Shown: positions 20,409 through 29,766 of the stretch, in pieces
Layout: every line of letters begins with the position of its first letter
Position numbering within the stretch: position 1 is the stretch's first letter
From: Cytobacillus sp. NCCP-133
Lineage (GTDB): Bacteria; Bacillota; Bacilli; Bacillales; Cytobacillaceae
Direction: 5' to 3'
Assembly: GCF_026011715.1 (NCBI RefSeq)
Contig: NZ_BRVM01000001.1
Coordinates: 347,375 to 411,374 of the forward strand
Length of the DNA stretch: 64,000 nt
The notes under the pieces: model-generated
Seen by the model: the letters and a program-made list of their open reading frames with translations, nothing else
What the model was told of the DNA's origin: nothing
The model's database searches: none
Program-made: the position numbers and the translations under genes

Positions 20409-20876
20409 TTACTTCCTTTTTAACGATCGATGGGGACCTTTTGCCCTTGGCGGCCCCAGGATCTCAGACCAAATAATTCCGTCGACAAGAGCCTTCTTTT
20501 GGGGTGCAAACTGGCCTTGTATTCGGGCTTGAGGGCGGTCCACTGGCTTCTCGGCCGGCTCCCTAAATACACTTGCCTGTCTTTCAGCAGCTAGCTTTTG
20601 ATTCTGAAGAACCCTTATACTTTCTTCAGCCTGCTGTTTCCGGCGTCTGTATTCTTCTTCTATCCTGCTTGCTCTCTCAGCCTGCTGCCTCTTTTCCTCT
20701 TTAACAGCTTTTTCCATTAAAACCTCGGCTGCTGATTGCTCTGCTTGCGGCTCCGGCCTCTGCTGCGGGCGTTTTTTTTGTTTTTCAGACTCTCCCTTCT
20801 TCTTCTTCTTAAAGAGAGAAGAGATAAACGCTAATAGAGCTATGAGAATAAATGGATTCTCCAATAATATTTCCAA
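20409..20876 (-). CDS. yqfB: YqfB-like protein of the SigW operon
   Basis: A 155-aa protein with one N-terminal hydrophobic helix (LLENPFILIALLAFISSLF) followed by a Lys-rich stretch and a long Gln/Glu/Arg-rich, probably coiled-coil segment. A TTG start with GGGAGGG 7 nt upstream is used. Position as third gene after yqeZ and floA corresponds to yqfB of B. subtilis; low-complexity sequence makes homology hard to judge by eye. Function unknown. Confidence 0.82.
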   Translation of the reverse strand: MEILLENPFILIALLAFISSLFKKKKKGESEKQKKRPQQRPEPQAEQSAAEVLMEKAVKEEKRQQAERASRIEEEYRRRKQQAEESIRVLQNQKLAAERQASVFREPAEKPVDRPQARIQGQFAPQKKALVDGIIWSEILGPPRAKGPHRSLKRK

Positions 20877-20911
20877 GAGAGTACCCTCCCTTCTCCCTAT
20901 TTTGGGATCAT

Positions 20912-21910
20912 TTAGTCATTTTTGCGGCCATTTTTGCGGTCTTCACTCATATTGCCGATTGAATCTCTCATCTCCGTATCTGCTGAGATGTTTTGAATAT
21001 TCATATAATCCATAACACCGATATTACCGGAACGAAGCGCTTCTGACATGGCCAGCGGTACCTGGGCTTCTGCTTCCACAACCTTCGCTCTCATTTCTTC
21101 GACGCGGGCTTTCATTTCCTGCTCCTGCGCTACAGCCATTGCACGTCTTTCTTCCGCTTTAGCCTGGGCAATTTTCTTGTCAGCCTCAGCCTGCTCAGTC
21201 TGTAGTTCTGCTCCGATATTCTTGCCTATATCCACGTCCGCAATATCAATCGACAGAATCTCAAAAGCAGTTCCTGCATCTAATCCTTTCGAAAGAACTG
21301 TTTGGGAAATCATGTCTGGATTTTCCAGTACCTTTTTGTGATTGTCGGATGAACCGATTGTAGAGACAATCCCTTCCCCGACACGTGCTACAATCGTTTC
21401 CTCGCCGGCACCGCCAACAAGGCGGTCAATATTCGCTCTAACGGTAATTCTCGCTTTAGCCTTCACTTCAATTCCATCCATTGCTACACCCGCTATAAAA
21501 GGTGTTTCAATCACTTTAGGGTTAACACTCATCTGAACAGCTTCCAAAACATCACGGCCTGCTAAATCAATCGCCGCGCTTCGTTCAAAGCTCAAGTCAA
21601 TATTTGCACGATGTGCTGCAATTAATGCATTCACAACCCGGTCAACGTTACCTCCAGCAAGATAATGGCTCTCAAGCTGATTGGTTGAAACATCAAGCCC
21701 CGCTTTATGAGCCTTAATCAAAGGATTGATGACTCGACTCGGTATAACCCGGCGAAGCCTCATCCCAATTAATGTAAATATGCTGACCCTTACTCCGGCT
21801 GCCAAGGCTGAAATCCACAGCATGACAGGTACAAAGGTGAATAATATTCCCAACAAAATGATTCCCAGTACAACGGCAACCAGGACAAATACTGTTCCTG
21901 CTTCTAGCAT
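20912..21910 (-). CDS. floA: Flotillin-like protein FloA (YqfA)
   Basis: Scaffold protein of functional membrane microdomains. The 332-aa protein has an N-terminal membrane hairpin ([20 protein letters not shown] and a second hydrophobic segment), an SPFH-like domain and a coiled coil rich in Glu/Ala ([19 protein letters not shown]). Length matches B. subtilis FloA. It follows yqeZ with about 20 bp and is under the SigW promoter at 23307-23332. Confidence 0.96.
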   Translation of the reverse strand: MLEAGTVFVLVAVVLGIILLGILFTFVPVMLWISALAAGVRVSIFTLIGMRLRRVIPSRVINPLIKAHKAGLDVSTNQLESHYLAGGNVDRVVNALIAAHRANIDLSFERSAAIDLAGRDVLEAVQMSVNPKVIETPFIAGVAMDGIEVKAKARITVRANIDRLVGGAGEETIVARVGEGIVSTIGSSDNHKKVLENPDMISQTVLSKGLDAGTAFEILSIDIADVDIGKNIGAELQTEQAEADKKIAQAKAEERRAMAVAQEQEMKARVEEMRAKVVEAEAQVPLAMSEALRSGNIGVMDYMNIQNISADTEMRDSIGNMSEDRKNGRKND

Positions 21911-21930
21911 GTTCCTACCTCCTGAAATTT

Positions 21931-23262
21931 TTATTTATCTAAATCAATATTAGATATTTCCCTTACAACAATCCGTGAGCCTTCAGCTTTAACAACCTTG
22001 ACTTTGGCTCCCTTCGCAATATAGCCTCCCTCGCTGACAACGTCAATCCGTTCATCCTGGAGGACGACCGTCCCTGAAGGACGCAGTGCAGTGAGTGCAT
22101 ATCCTTCGAGTCCAATCAGTTCAAGCCTGCTTTTATTCGAAATATAGCCTTTTTCCGTATTTGTGCTATCGGTTAAAATGATTTTTTTGAAGAATTTCAT
22201 TTTTTTACCAAACACCTTTATCATTAAAATAGACGCCAAAACTGAAATTCCCAGAGCAATTAAAATGGACATTCCCATATGGGCCACATTGTCAGTTGCT
22301 AAAAATAGGCTGCCCAATATGGCTCCTATTCCGGCTATGCCCGCAATTCCCCCCGGGAGGAAAAACTCTGCAATAATTAAGCCAATGCCGACCACAAAGA
22401 GGATAAGTGTTTCAAACCCCGCCAATCCAGCGACCATATGTCCGTAGAAGAAAAGCAGCAATGCCGATAGCCCCATAAAACCTGGAACCCCAAAACCTGG
22501 TGAATACAGCTCCAGTACCAGCCCTAAACTTCCTATCGACAATAGGATTGGAATTACAACAGGATGAGTGATGAAACGGGCCAGCTTTTCTGCAAAACTT
22601 TCATCAATAGTACGTATTTCTGCATTTTCGAACCCAAGCATTTCTAATAATTCAGCCCTTGAGCTAACGGTGCCTTCCGAATAGCCTACTTCTTCAGCTT
22701 GTTCAGCAGTTAAAGTAAGAAGCTTTCCTTTTGGTGCGCCAAGCTCTGGGAGATCTACTGATTCGTCTGCCATGGCAAGTGCATAAATGGGATCTCTGTC
22801 AGTTTGGGCAGCTGCGCTCTGCATAGCAGCAAACCAGAAAGATTCAGCTTTCTTGCCAGCCGTATTGCCCTGTTGGTCTATAATAGCAGCAGAACCCATT
22901 GTAGAACCTGGGACCATATATATTTCATCTGTATTCAAAGAAATATAGGCACCTGCCGACAAAGCCTGCTTGTTCACAAAAGAAATTGTTTTTATATTTG
23001 TGGAAGTCAAAAGTTTGCCTATTTCACCAGCCGCATCAACTGCTCCTCCAGGTGTATTTACTTCAAAAATAATTGCAGAAGCATTTTCTGCCTCGGCCGT
23101 ATGGACTGCCCTGCTCAAAAAAGCATATAGACCTTTTTCCACCGTTTCCTCAATAGGTGCAATATAGACAATTTCATTATCTGCTTTTCCCTGAAAAGGA
23201 ACAGCCATCAGAACAAAGGCAAGCAAAAAAGAAAAGACAGTGATCATCCTTTTTGCAGTCAT
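21931..23262 (-). CDS. yqeZ: NfeD family membrane protease YqeZ
   Basis: Membrane protein with a ClpP-like serine protease domain and a C-terminal NfeD OB-fold; works with flotillin and, in B. subtilis, in SigW-dependent sublancin resistance. It begins with a signal peptide ([20 protein letters not shown]), has the protease segment [13 protein letters not shown] and [19 protein letters not shown] with MGSAAII, four or more TM helices at 230-370 and a C-terminal OB domain. The open frame extends to 23319, but the SigW -10 element lies at 23307-23310, so translation must start downstream; the ATG at 23262 has AAGGGGGG upstream. 443 aa. Confidence 0.95.
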   Translation of the reverse strand: MTAKRMITVFSFLLAFVLMAVPFQGKADNEIVYIAPIEETVEKGLYAFLSRAVHTAEAENASAIIFEVNTPGGAVDAAGEIGKLLTSTNIKTISFVNKQALSAGAYISLNTDEIYMVPGSTMGSAAIIDQQGNTAGKKAESFWFAAMQSAAAQTDRDPIYALAMADESVDLPELGAPKGKLLTLTAEQAEEVGYSEGTVSSRAELLEMLGFENAEIRTIDESFAEKLARFITHPVVIPILLSIGSLGLVLELYSPGFGVPGFMGLSALLLFFYGHMVAGLAGFETLILFVVGIGLIIAEFFLPGGIAGIAGIGAILGSLFLATDNVAHMGMSILIALGISVLASILMIKVFGKKMKFFKKIILTDSTNTEKGYISNKSRLELIGLEGYALTALRPSGTVVLQDERIDVVSEGGYIAKGAKVKVVKAEGSRIVVREISNIDLDK

Positions 23263-23306
23263 CTCTTTCCCCCCTTCGAAGGTGAACTCGAATATATGTA
23301 TGTATT

Positions 23307-23332
23307 TACGATCTTCCATTGAAAAAGTTTCA
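23307..23332 (-). promoter_or_regulatory. SigW promoter of yqeZ-floA-yqfB
   Basis: On the minus strand TGAAAC (23327-23332), a 16-nt spacer and CGTA (23307-23310), an exact match to the extracytoplasmic sigma W consensus. This agrees with the known SigW control of the same operon in B. subtilis. Confidence 0.92.
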
Positions 23333-23483
23333 TTTTTTGCAAAAAAGTTGAATCAGTGTATCCTTATTTTAGTATAACCAACTAATGAACGTAAACATTT
23401 GATATTTTTGGAAAACCGTTACCGTTTACCTGCAGGAGAATTTCGACTGATATCAAAGCCAACAGCACCATTTTTAAACATAT

Positions 23484-23517
23484 AAAAAGACCGTCAGCCA
23501 TTGGCCTTCGGTCTTTT
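23484..23517 (-). terminator. Terminator of rpsU-yqeY
   Basis: Arms AAAAGACCG (minus, 23509-23517) and CGGTCTTTTT (23484-23493) around an inner AGGCCAATGGCT segment, ending in T5. Confidence 0.9.
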
Positions 23518-23528
23518 ATTACATAGTT

Positions 23529-23972
23529 TTATGAAAGGTGTTGTTGTACAAGTTTATTTACTAGTGATCCGTCTGCTTTGCCCTTTACTTTAGGCATAAT
23601 GGCAGCCATCACTTTACCCATATCAGCCTTTGAGGATGCACCAGTTTCTTCAACCGTTTCAGCAACAATTTTAGAAACCTCTTCTTCAGAAAGCTGTTTA
23701 GGCATATATAATTCGACATACTGAAGTTCAGTACGAATTTTTTCAACAAGGTCTTCACGACCTGCTTTTTCAAATTCATGGAGGGAATCCTTGCGTTGTT
23801 TAACTTCGCGAGAAAGGACAGTTAACTCTTGTTCTTCGTTAAGCTCTTCACCGAACTTGATGGCTTCGTTTTGAAGAGAGGCTTTAATCATACGAATGAC
23901 AGTGAGTTTTTCTTTTTCTTTATTCCTCATCGCTTGTTTCATATCTTCATTTAAACGCTCGAGAAGACTCAT
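23529..23972 (-). CDS. yqeY: GatB/YqeY domain protein
   Basis: Small protein homologous to the tRNA-binding tail domain of GatB; precise function unknown. The 147-aa protein starts [20 protein letters not shown] after AGAGGGTG, rather than at the ATG three codons upstream. The C-terminal [21 protein letters not shown] is the family hallmark. It is 16 nt downstream of rpsU and shares its promoter. Confidence 0.95.
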   Translation of the reverse strand: MSLLERLNEDMKQAMRNKEKEKLTVIRMIKASLQNEAIKFGEELNEEQELTVLSREVKQRKDSLHEFEKAGREDLVEKIRTELQYVELYMPKQLSEEEVSKIVAETVEETGASSKADMGKVMAAIMPKVKGKADGSLVNKLVQQHLS

Positions 23973-23987
23973 TACATACACCCTCTC

Positions 23988-24161
23988 TTACCACTTACGC
24001 TTTCTAGCAGCCTCAGACTTTTTCTTACGTTTAATACTAGGTTTTTCATAGAATTCGCGCTTTCTTGCTTCCTGCAAAGTACCAGTTTTTGATACTGTAC
24101 GTTTGAAGCGACGAAGAGCATCTTCAAGCGATTCGTTTTTACGAACGACGGTTTTAGACAT
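23988..24161 (-). CDS. rpsU: 30S ribosomal protein S21
   Basis: Small basic protein of the 30S platform. The 57-aa protein is [19 protein letters not shown]... with the typical [18 protein letters not shown] end. The start at 24161 follows GGAGGGAGGG. An upstream in-frame extension has no family support. Confidence 0.98.
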   Translation of the reverse strand: MSKTVVRKNESLEDALRRFKRTVSKTGTLQEARKREFYEKPSIKRKKKSEAARKRKW

Positions 24162-24228
24162 TCTCTTTCCCTCCCTCCGAGCACAACACACTTACATCAA
24201 CAACATGGTTTATTCCATGTACCTTGCA

Positions 24229-24257
24229 ATTATAATATAACAGCTTATCAAGGTCAA
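24229..24257 (-). promoter_or_regulatory. SigA promoter of rpsU-yqeY
   Basis: On the minus strand TTGACC (24252-24257), 17-nt spacer, TATAAT (24229-24234). Confidence 0.88.
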
Positions 24258-24397
24258 CAGTAATTATCCTGCTCACGTGTTGTTTTTAAACTAAGGTACT
24301 ATATAAATACCCTCTATAAGAACAAACGAAACAATTTATTAGTCACAGGCATGTCCTTTCATTATACCCCATAGTATTAGATGTAGGGGGTGAGAGC

Positions 24398-25330
24398 TTG
24401 TTTATCCAGCTATTATTATTTTTGCTGCTTATCGGGTTATTTATTTATGGCATGACATTGTTAAGATCAGGGCTTTTTAACCTATCTGCCGATTCATTGA
24501 AAAATTGGCTGGCAGTGCTGACAAACGCCCCCTGGAAAGGGCTCCTTATTGGAACTCTCATTACAGCGCTCCTGCAAAGCAGTTCAGCCGTTATGATTAT
24601 TACAATCGGAATGGTCTCCGCAAGAATGCTCACCTTTCCGCAAACCATTGGCATTATTTTAGGCACCAATATCGGTACTACGTTTACGACAGAATTAATT
24701 ACTTTTAATATAGAGTCCTATATAATTCCGCTGGCAGTTTTCGGCAGCCTCCTTGCAGTAATGAAACGAAAAAACTTGCGCAGCGCAGGCTTGGCCTTAT
24801 TGGGGATTTCTGCTGTATTTGCTGCAATGCGAGGATTTGAATATATGGCCGGATCCCTAAAGAGCAATGATCTGGTAAAACATATGCTTCTTACACTTGA
24901 TGGAAGCTATTTGTATGCTGTGTTTGCAGGTGTGGTCATTACGGCAATCATTCAGTCAAGCACAGCTGCAACAGGCATTATAATGGGGTTCCTGACAGCG
25001 GGAGCCATGGATTTGGATACGGCAATTGCGATCATGCTTGGGTCCAACATCGGAACATGCGTGGATGCCTATTTAGCATCCATTGGCTCAGGCAGGGAAG
25101 CGAAACTTTCCGCCTATGCCCATATCTGGCTAAATTGTTTAGGTGTTGCGGCTTTCTATCCATTTATTGATCTTCTTTCTGAACTCGGCCAACATGCAGC
25201 AAGTAACCCTGATGTACAACTCGCGCATATTAGTGTATTGTTTAATGTCTTTTCATCTCTGCTTGTTCTTCCGTTTGCTAATCAATTTGGAAGATTTATT
25301 ATTAAAATTCACAGCAGTAAAAGCGGGTAA
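24398..25330 (+). CDS. yqeW: Na/Pi cotransporter family protein (YqeW-like)
   Basis: Predicted sodium-dependent phosphate transporter of the NptA/PNaS family. The 310-aa protein has eight or so hydrophobic helices and the duplicated QSSS motif typical of the family: LLQSSSAVMIITIG near residue 60 and IIQSSTAATGIIMGFL near 187, each followed by a LGTNIGT/LGSNIGT segment. No PhoU tail is present. The start is TTG with AGGGGGTGAGAGC upstream. It is divergent from rpsU, as yqeW is in B. subtilis. Confidence 0.93.
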   Translation: MFIQLLLFLLLIGLFIYGMTLLRSGLFNLSADSLKNWLAVLTNAPWKGLLIGTLITALLQSSSAVMIITIGMVSARMLTFPQTIGIILGTNIGTTFTTELITFNIESYIIPLAVFGSLLAVMKRKNLRSAGLALLGISAVFAAMRGFEYMAGSLKSNDLVKHMLLTLDGSYLYAVFAGVVITAIIQSSTAATGIIMGFLTAGAMDLDTAIAIMLGSNIGTCVDAYLASIGSGREAKLSAYAHIWLNCLGVAAFYPFIDLLSELGQHAASNPDVQLAHISVLFNVFSSLLVLPFANQFGRFIIKIHSSKSG

Positions 25331-25334
25331 CAAA

Positions 25335-25362
25335 AAATGCCGGGAAATCCCGGCATTTAATT
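25335..25362 (+). terminator. Bidirectional terminator after yqeW
   Basis: Perfect 10-bp stem AAATGCCGGG/CCCGGCATTT with a 4-nt loop, flanked by A-rich and T-rich runs. Confidence 0.92.
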
Positions 25363-25377
25363 ACAGAATAAAATAAT

Positions 25378-25456
25378 GTTTTGAATTTCGATAACTGTCT
25401 GGCTCCAGGCGCCATCGGCTCTTGGGTCAAAGCCGATAAGCAGGAGCCTTCCGCTT
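25378..25456 (+). repeat. Terminator-associated dispersed repeat (copy 4)
   Basis: Contains CGATAACTGTCTGGCTCCAG and GGCGCCATCGGCTC, the same core as copies at 8.86, 41.9 and 63.6 kb. It begins about 16 nt after the yqeW terminator, in the gap between convergent yqeW and deoC. Confidence 0.75.
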
Positions 25457-25459
25457 TTC

Positions 25460-26131
25460 TTAATAATCAGATTCGCTTGTCAAACCATTGACAATAGCTG
25501 CACCTGAGCTTGCGCCAATTCTAGTGGCACCCGCTTCAATCATTTTCTGAGCGTCCTCTGCACTTCTTACTCCGCCTGAAGCTTTAACACCAATATAAGG
25601 ACCTACTGTTTTTCTCATTAAAGCTATATCCTCTACAGTTGCTCCGCCTGTTGAGAATCCTGTAGATGTTTTAACAAAGTCAGCTCCCGCTTTAACAGAA
25701 AGCTCACATGCTCTTACTTTTTCTTCTTCTGTAAGAAGGCAGGATTCGATGATAACCTTTGTTAATGCTTTTCCTTTTGCAGCTTCGACAACTGCGCGGA
25801 TATCTCTTTCGACTAGCTCATTGTCTCCGCCTTTTAATGCTCCAATGTTAATAACCATATCTACTTCGGCCGCACCGTTTTCAATTGCATTTGCCGTTTC
25901 AAATGCTTTTGTTTCAAGAGTTGAAGCTCCTAATGGGAAGCCTATAACTGTGCAGACTTTTACTTCTGTCCCGTTAAGCAATTCGCTTGAACGTTTGACC
26001 CATGCTGGGTTAACACAAACAGATGCAAAGTTGTATTCTTTAGCCTCGGCACAAACTTTTTCAATTTGGTCTTTTGTCGCATCTGCTTTAAGTAATGTAT
26101 GATCGATCATTTTTGCTACGTTATTTGTCAT
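25460..26131 (-). CDS. deoC: Deoxyribose-phosphate aldolase
   Basis: Cleaves 2-deoxyribose 5-phosphate to glyceraldehyde 3-phosphate and acetaldehyde in deoxynucleoside catabolism. The 223-aa TIM-barrel protein starts [17 protein letters not shown] after AAAAGGAG and shows [28 protein letters not shown] and the Schiff-base lysine in [13 protein letters not shown]. The open frame reaches 26209 but the upstream part has no family match. It is a single-gene unit here; in B. subtilis deoC is elsewhere with nupC and pdp. Confidence 0.97.
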   Translation of the reverse strand: MTNNVAKMIDHTLLKADATKDQIEKVCAEAKEYNFASVCVNPAWVKRSSELLNGTEVKVCTVIGFPLGASTLETKAFETANAIENGAAEVDMVINIGALKGGDNELVERDIRAVVEAAKGKALTKVIIESCLLTEEEKVRACELSVKAGADFVKTSTGFSTGGATVEDIALMRKTVGPYIGVKASGGVRSAEDAQKMIEAGATRIGASSGAAIVNGLTSESDY

Positions 26132-26173
26132 ATTAACTACTCCTTTTAAAAACAAGTTGTACGTACCTCTTAC

Positions 26174-26202
26174 ATAATACCATTTGCATACTAAAATATC
26201 GA
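26174..26202 (-). promoter_or_regulatory. Possible SigA promoter of deoC
   Basis: On the minus strand TCGATA (26197-26202), 17-nt spacer, TATTAT (26174-26179). The -35 matches consensus at four of six positions. Confidence 0.5.
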
Positions 26203-26219
26203 GCAGCATTTATGATTTT

Positions 26220-26233
26220 TGTAATCGTTTTCG
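26220..26233 (-). promoter_or_regulatory. cre-like CcpA site upstream of deoC
   Basis: CGAAAACGATTACA on the minus strand matches the catabolite-responsive element consensus TGWAANCGNTNWCA at 13 of 14 positions. It lies just upstream of the proposed -35 element. Confidence 0.55.
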
Positions 26234-26337
26234 AAAGTAGTTTTTCCCATAGGACATTAATAAATTTATAAAAGGCTCTTTTCTCATAGAATGAAGTTTT
26301 GCTTATGAATTCAGCCCGTTGATTTCAATACTGGGCA

Positions 26338-26425
26338 TTTGCTTTCCGCGGGGAAGAATAGAGCTCCTCGGCTTCACCCGCGTGTCTCCCGCTCCCTCTC
26401 CTTCCGCAGGACATAGAATAATCTC
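26338..26425. repeat. GC-rich repeat of a second dispersed type
   Basis: GC-rich stretch with GCTTTCCGCGGGG, CTCCTCGGCTTC and CCTTCCGCAGG, unlike its AT-rich surroundings. It resembles, by memory, a widespread Bacillaceae intergenic repeat with SCTTTCCGCGGG and CGCAGGAGTCTC blocks. It sits next to copy 5 of the first repeat family. Confidence 0.5.
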
Positions 26426-26455
26426 CCGGAATTAACACCGCACAAAGGAAATGCG

Positions 26456-26580
26456 GGAGCATTTTCGAGGATCAAGCGCCCACCTAGGAGCCGCAACTAG
26501 ACAGGCTTGTGACCTCGAGGGGGTAGGCGCCTGGAGCTAGACAGTTCTTTAAGTTCAAAGGGATATAAATTCTGATATAA
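26456..26580 (-). repeat. Terminator-associated dispersed repeat (copy 5)
   Basis: Read on minus it begins at the T-tract after mtaB: ATATCAGAATTTATATCCC, then CTGTCTAGCTCCAGGCGCC and CCCCCTCGAGGTCACAAG. The stretch 26478-26540 is nearly identical to copy 2 in the glyQ leader. Confidence 0.85.
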
Positions 26581-26608
26581 AAAAAGGAACTACCCGTAGG
26601 TAATTCCA
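26577..26608 (-). terminator. Terminator after mtaB
   Basis: On minus GGAATTACC TACGG GTAGTTCC, a 7-8 bp stem, followed by T7 at 26578-26584. Copy 5 of the repeat starts within the T-tract. Confidence 0.8.
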
Positions 26609-27961
26609 CTAAACTGCCGCCTCTTCTGTTTCATTCAATACATCAAGGATTTTAACAAATTGACCTTTATTATAAGGGTAGCCAGCTTTTGTAATTTTTA
26701 CTTTTACAATTTGGCCCACCATTTCTTCAGTTGCCGGGAAGACAACTTTCAGGTAATTATCAGTGTATCCGACAAATAAATTGCTATCACTGCCTTCTTT
26801 AAAGCTTTCCTCAGGGATCACTTCAAGAACTTCACCTTCATACTGTGATGCATACTCTTTTGCGAGCTGATCGGACAATGCAATTAGGCGATGAACCCGC
26901 TCATTTTTAACTTCTTCATCAATCTGGCCGTCCATTCTCGCTGCAGGAGTTCCCGTACGCTTGGAATACGGAAATACATGTAGCTCGGAGAATTTATGTT
27001 CCTTAATAAAGTTGTAGGTTGCCATAAATTCTTCTTCTGTTTCTCCAGGAAATCCAACGATAACATCCGAAGTGACTGCCAAACCTGGAAGAGCTTCCTT
27101 TAAGCGTTCCAGACGCTCAGCAAAGAATTCCATGGTATATTTACGGCGCATTCTCTTTAAAACGGTATTTGAGCCTGATTGAAGAGGAATGTGCAGGTGT
27201 CTGACAACCACCTTTGACTGATCCATCACTTCAATAACTTCATCCGTAATCTGGCTAGCTTCAATAGAAGAGATTCTTAGACGTTTCAGACCAATTACCT
27301 GCGCTTCCAAATCTCTAAGAAGAGCCGCAAGGTTATAATCCTTCATGTCCTCTCCATAACCTCCTGTGTGGATTCCCGTCAGGACGATTTCTTTATATCC
27401 AGCATCAACCAGCTGCTGAGCCTGGCGGATTACCTCTTGAGGATCACGGGATCGCATTAGCCCTCGTGCCCAAGGTATAATACAAAAAGTGCAGAAGTTA
27501 TTGCAGCCTTCCTGAATTTTAAGAGAAGCACGTGTCCTATCCGTAAACGCAGGAACATCCAGCTCCTCATAGACACGGTTTTTCATGATATTTCCAACAC
27601 CATTGATTGGCTGGCGTTCCTGTTTATATTGCTCAATATATTCAAGCATTTTTACTCGATCCTGAGTACCAACAACAATATCTACGCCAGGGATCGCCAT
27701 GATCTCAGCAGGTGATGTTTGAGCGTAGCAGCCAGTTACACAGATAACGGCATCAGGGTTTTTTCTGATGGCTCTTCTGATCACTTGCCTGCTTTTTTTA
27801 TCCCCTGTGTTTGTAACAGTACAGGTATTAACAACATATACATCTGAGACTGATTCAAAATCAGTCCGTTCGTAGCCAGCTTCTTTAAACAGCTGCCAAA
27901 TGGCTTCTGTTTCGTAATGATTGACTTTGCAGCCAAGTGTATGAAATGCAACTGCAGGCAT
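26609..27961 (-). CDS. mtaB: tRNA (N6-threonylcarbamoyladenosine-37-C2) methylthiotransferase MtaB
   Basis: Radical-SAM enzyme that converts t6A37 to ms2t6A37 in ANN-reading tRNAs. The 450-aa protein has the N-terminal UPF0004 cluster-binding domain (TLGCKVNHYE, NTCTVT, VTGCYAQ), the radical-SAM motif CNNFCTFCIIPWARG near residue 150 and a C-terminal TRAM domain. It is followed within a few nucleotides upstream by rsmE, in the order prmA-rsmE-mtaB known from B. subtilis (yqeT-yqeU-yqeV). Confidence 0.97.
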   Translation of the reverse strand: MPAVAFHTLGCKVNHYETEAIWQLFKEAGYERTDFESVSDVYVVNTCTVTNTGDKKSRQVIRRAIRKNPDAVICVTGCYAQTSPAEIMAIPGVDIVVGTQDRVKMLEYIEQYKQERQPINGVGNIMKNRVYEELDVPAFTDRTRASLKIQEGCNNFCTFCIIPWARGLMRSRDPQEVIRQAQQLVDAGYKEIVLTGIHTGGYGEDMKDYNLAALLRDLEAQVIGLKRLRISSIEASQITDEVIEVMDQSKVVVRHLHIPLQSGSNTVLKRMRRKYTMEFFAERLERLKEALPGLAVTSDVIVGFPGETEEEFMATYNFIKEHKFSELHVFPYSKRTGTPAARMDGQIDEEVKNERVHRLIALSDQLAKEYASQYEGEVLEVIPEESFKEGSDSNLFVGYTDNYLKVVFPATEEMVGQIVKVKITKAGYPYNKGQFVKILDVLNETEEAAV

Positions 27962-27967
27962 ACTATT

Positions 27968-28717
27968 TCACCTCATTAGTTCTAATTGATAAGAAACAGC
28001 TGAAAGAAGGTACATCGGTGCTGTTTCTGTCCTTAAAATCCGCGGGCCAAGTCCACACGCAAGAAAGCCCTGTTCCTGCAGAATTGATACTTCTTGGTTG
28101 GTCAGCCCGCCCTCAGGCCCAAACAATATAATAAGCGAATCTCCTTTTTTCATGGAAGTCAATGTTTTGGAAAGAACGGAAGCCTCCCCTTGCCTTGCTT
28201 CCTCCTCAAAGGCAATCAATTTATGTGTATAACCCAGGCATAGTTTCAGCAGCGACTTTAAATCTTGGGGAGCCAGAACTTCAGGCACCTTGGTGCGGTG
28301 CGACTGCTCAGCAGCCTCTTTTGCAATCTTCTGCCACCTATCAACCTTTTTCTCAGCCTTCTTCGCATCCCATTTTACTACTGAACGAGCTGAAGTAAAA
28401 GGGATAAACCGGCAAGCGCCAAGCTCTGTCCCTTTTTGAATAATCCATTCGAGTTTATCCCCTTTAGGCAGTCCGCTCACAATTGTAATATCGACAGGAA
28501 GTTCTGAGGACCCTTCAATCCATTGTACAACTTCTGCTGCCGCTTGTTCATCGGTAATTTCTTCAATAATGCATAGAGCACACTTTCCATGGGGATCCAC
28601 ACAGATAATTTGGCCGCCTTCCTTCATTCTCATAACCTTTACAATATGACGCAGGTCCTCACCAAAAATATAAAAGCGATCATCAATTGCTGCTTCCTCA
28701 ACGAAATACCGCTGCAC
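27968..28717 (-). CDS. rsmE: 16S rRNA (uracil-1498-N3)-methyltransferase RsmE
   Basis: SPOUT-class enzyme that methylates U1498 of 16S rRNA. The protein has an N-terminal PUA-like domain and a C-terminal trefoil-knot region with SGLPKGDKLEWIIQKGTELG, IIFGPEGGLTNQEV and LGPRILRTETAP. The GTG at 28717 gives the family start MQRYFVEE and has AAGAGGTG upstream; another GTG three codons earlier overlaps that site. Confidence 0.96.
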   Translation of the reverse strand: MQRYFVEEAAIDDRFYIFGEDLRHIVKVMRMKEGGQIICVDPHGKCALCIIEEITDEQAAAEVVQWIEGSSELPVDITIVSGLPKGDKLEWIIQKGTELGACRFIPFTSARSVVKWDAKKAEKKVDRWQKIAKEAAEQSHRTKVPEVLAPQDLKSLLKLCLGYTHKLIAFEEEARQGEASVLSKTLTSMKKGDSLIILFGPEGGLTNQEVSILQEQGFLACGLGPRILRTETAPMYLLSAVSYQLELMR

Positions 28718-28807
28718 AACAGGCACCTCTTCCCTAACCAGTCCGTTATTCTTCTACACTGTAAAGGGGGGGTAATGAATTACCCCCTAACAAGATGACA
28801 AAGTCTT

Positions 28808-29746
28808 TTAATTTCTTTTGGCAACAATCGCTACCCAATCTTCCATTTGAATCGTTTCTTCGATATCAAACCCTGCTGCGGCAATGGCATCCCTAACTTC
28901 TTGCTTCTTCTGCTGGATGATGCCGGAAGCAATAAAATATCCGCCATGTTTTACTGCTGAAGCAACATCATCTGTAAATCGCAGTATCACTTCCGCAAGG
29001 ATATTGGCCACTACAATATCAGCTCTTTGGTCAACTCCGTCCAACAGATTGTTCTGTGATACATCAACAACATGCTGAACTTTATTAAGCTTAACATTTA
29101 ATCTTGCAGAATTTACTGCAACCTCATCAAGGTCAAGTGCTGTTACTGTTTCGGCACCAAGCATTGCTGCTGCAATACTTAATACGCCTGAACCGGTCCC
29201 AACATCTATTGCTATGTCTCCCATTTTCACCGTTCTTTCGAGGGCTTGAATGCACATCACTGTCGTAGGGTGTGTTCCGGTCCCAAATGCCATGCCAGGA
29301 TCAAGCTCAATGATCAGTTCGTCGCTGCTTACTGGAGTATACTCTTCCCATGTCGGAACAATCGTAAATCGTTCTGATATTTTAACTGGGTTATAGTATT
29401 TTTTCCAGGCTGTCGCCCATTCCTCCTCATTTACTTCGCTGATGCTGACTTTGTTGGCCCCAATATCAATATTGAAAAGTATCAGGTTGTTTATAGCTTC
29501 TTTAATTTCTTCCACAGTCTCGCCCAGGAAACTGTTCACTGGCAAATATGCTTTTACAATTACGCCTTCTTCTGGATAATCCTGCGGATCGAGCTGGTAG
29601 ATTTCGCCGAATTGGTCCTTTCTTTCTTTTACAAGCTCCAAAGGATCTTCAATTACAACTCCACTTGCACCGGCTTCATGCAAAATATTCGAAATCGGTT
29701 CAACAGCTTCATTTGTAGTATGAATACTGATTTCTGACCATTTCAC
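28808..29746 (-). CDS. prmA: Ribosomal protein L11 methyltransferase PrmA
   Basis: Trimethylates L11. The protein has an N-terminal substrate domain and a Rossmann methyltransferase domain with [29 protein letters not shown] [17 protein letters not shown] and VANILAEVI. The GTG at 29746 gives [17 protein letters not shown], the family N-terminus, with AATGGAG upstream; ATG codons at 29767 and 29761 are alternatives adding up to seven residues. It lies directly after dnaJ. Confidence 0.95.
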   Translation of the reverse strand: MKWSEISIHTTNEAVEPISNILHEAGASGVVIEDPLELVKERKDQFGEIYQLDPQDYPEEGVIVKAYLPVNSFLGETVEEIKEAINNLILFNIDIGANKVSISEVNEEEWATAWKKYYNPVKISERFTIVPTWEEYTPVSSDELIIELDPGMAFGTGTHPTTVMCIQALERTVKMGDIAIDVGTGSGVLSIAAAMLGAETVTALDLDEVAVNSARLNVKLNKVQHVVDVSQNNLLDGVDQRADIVVANILAEVILRFTDDVASAVKHGGYFIASGIIQQKKQEVRDAIAAAGFDIEETIQMEDWVAIVAKRN

Positions 29747-29766
29747 TTCTACCAACTCCATTTCCA

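Noticed and set aside
25400..26580. Possible insertion sequence around deoC because repeats flank the gene
   Set aside because: The flanking repeats are in opposite contexts, no transposase or target duplication is visible, and deoC has normal codon use.
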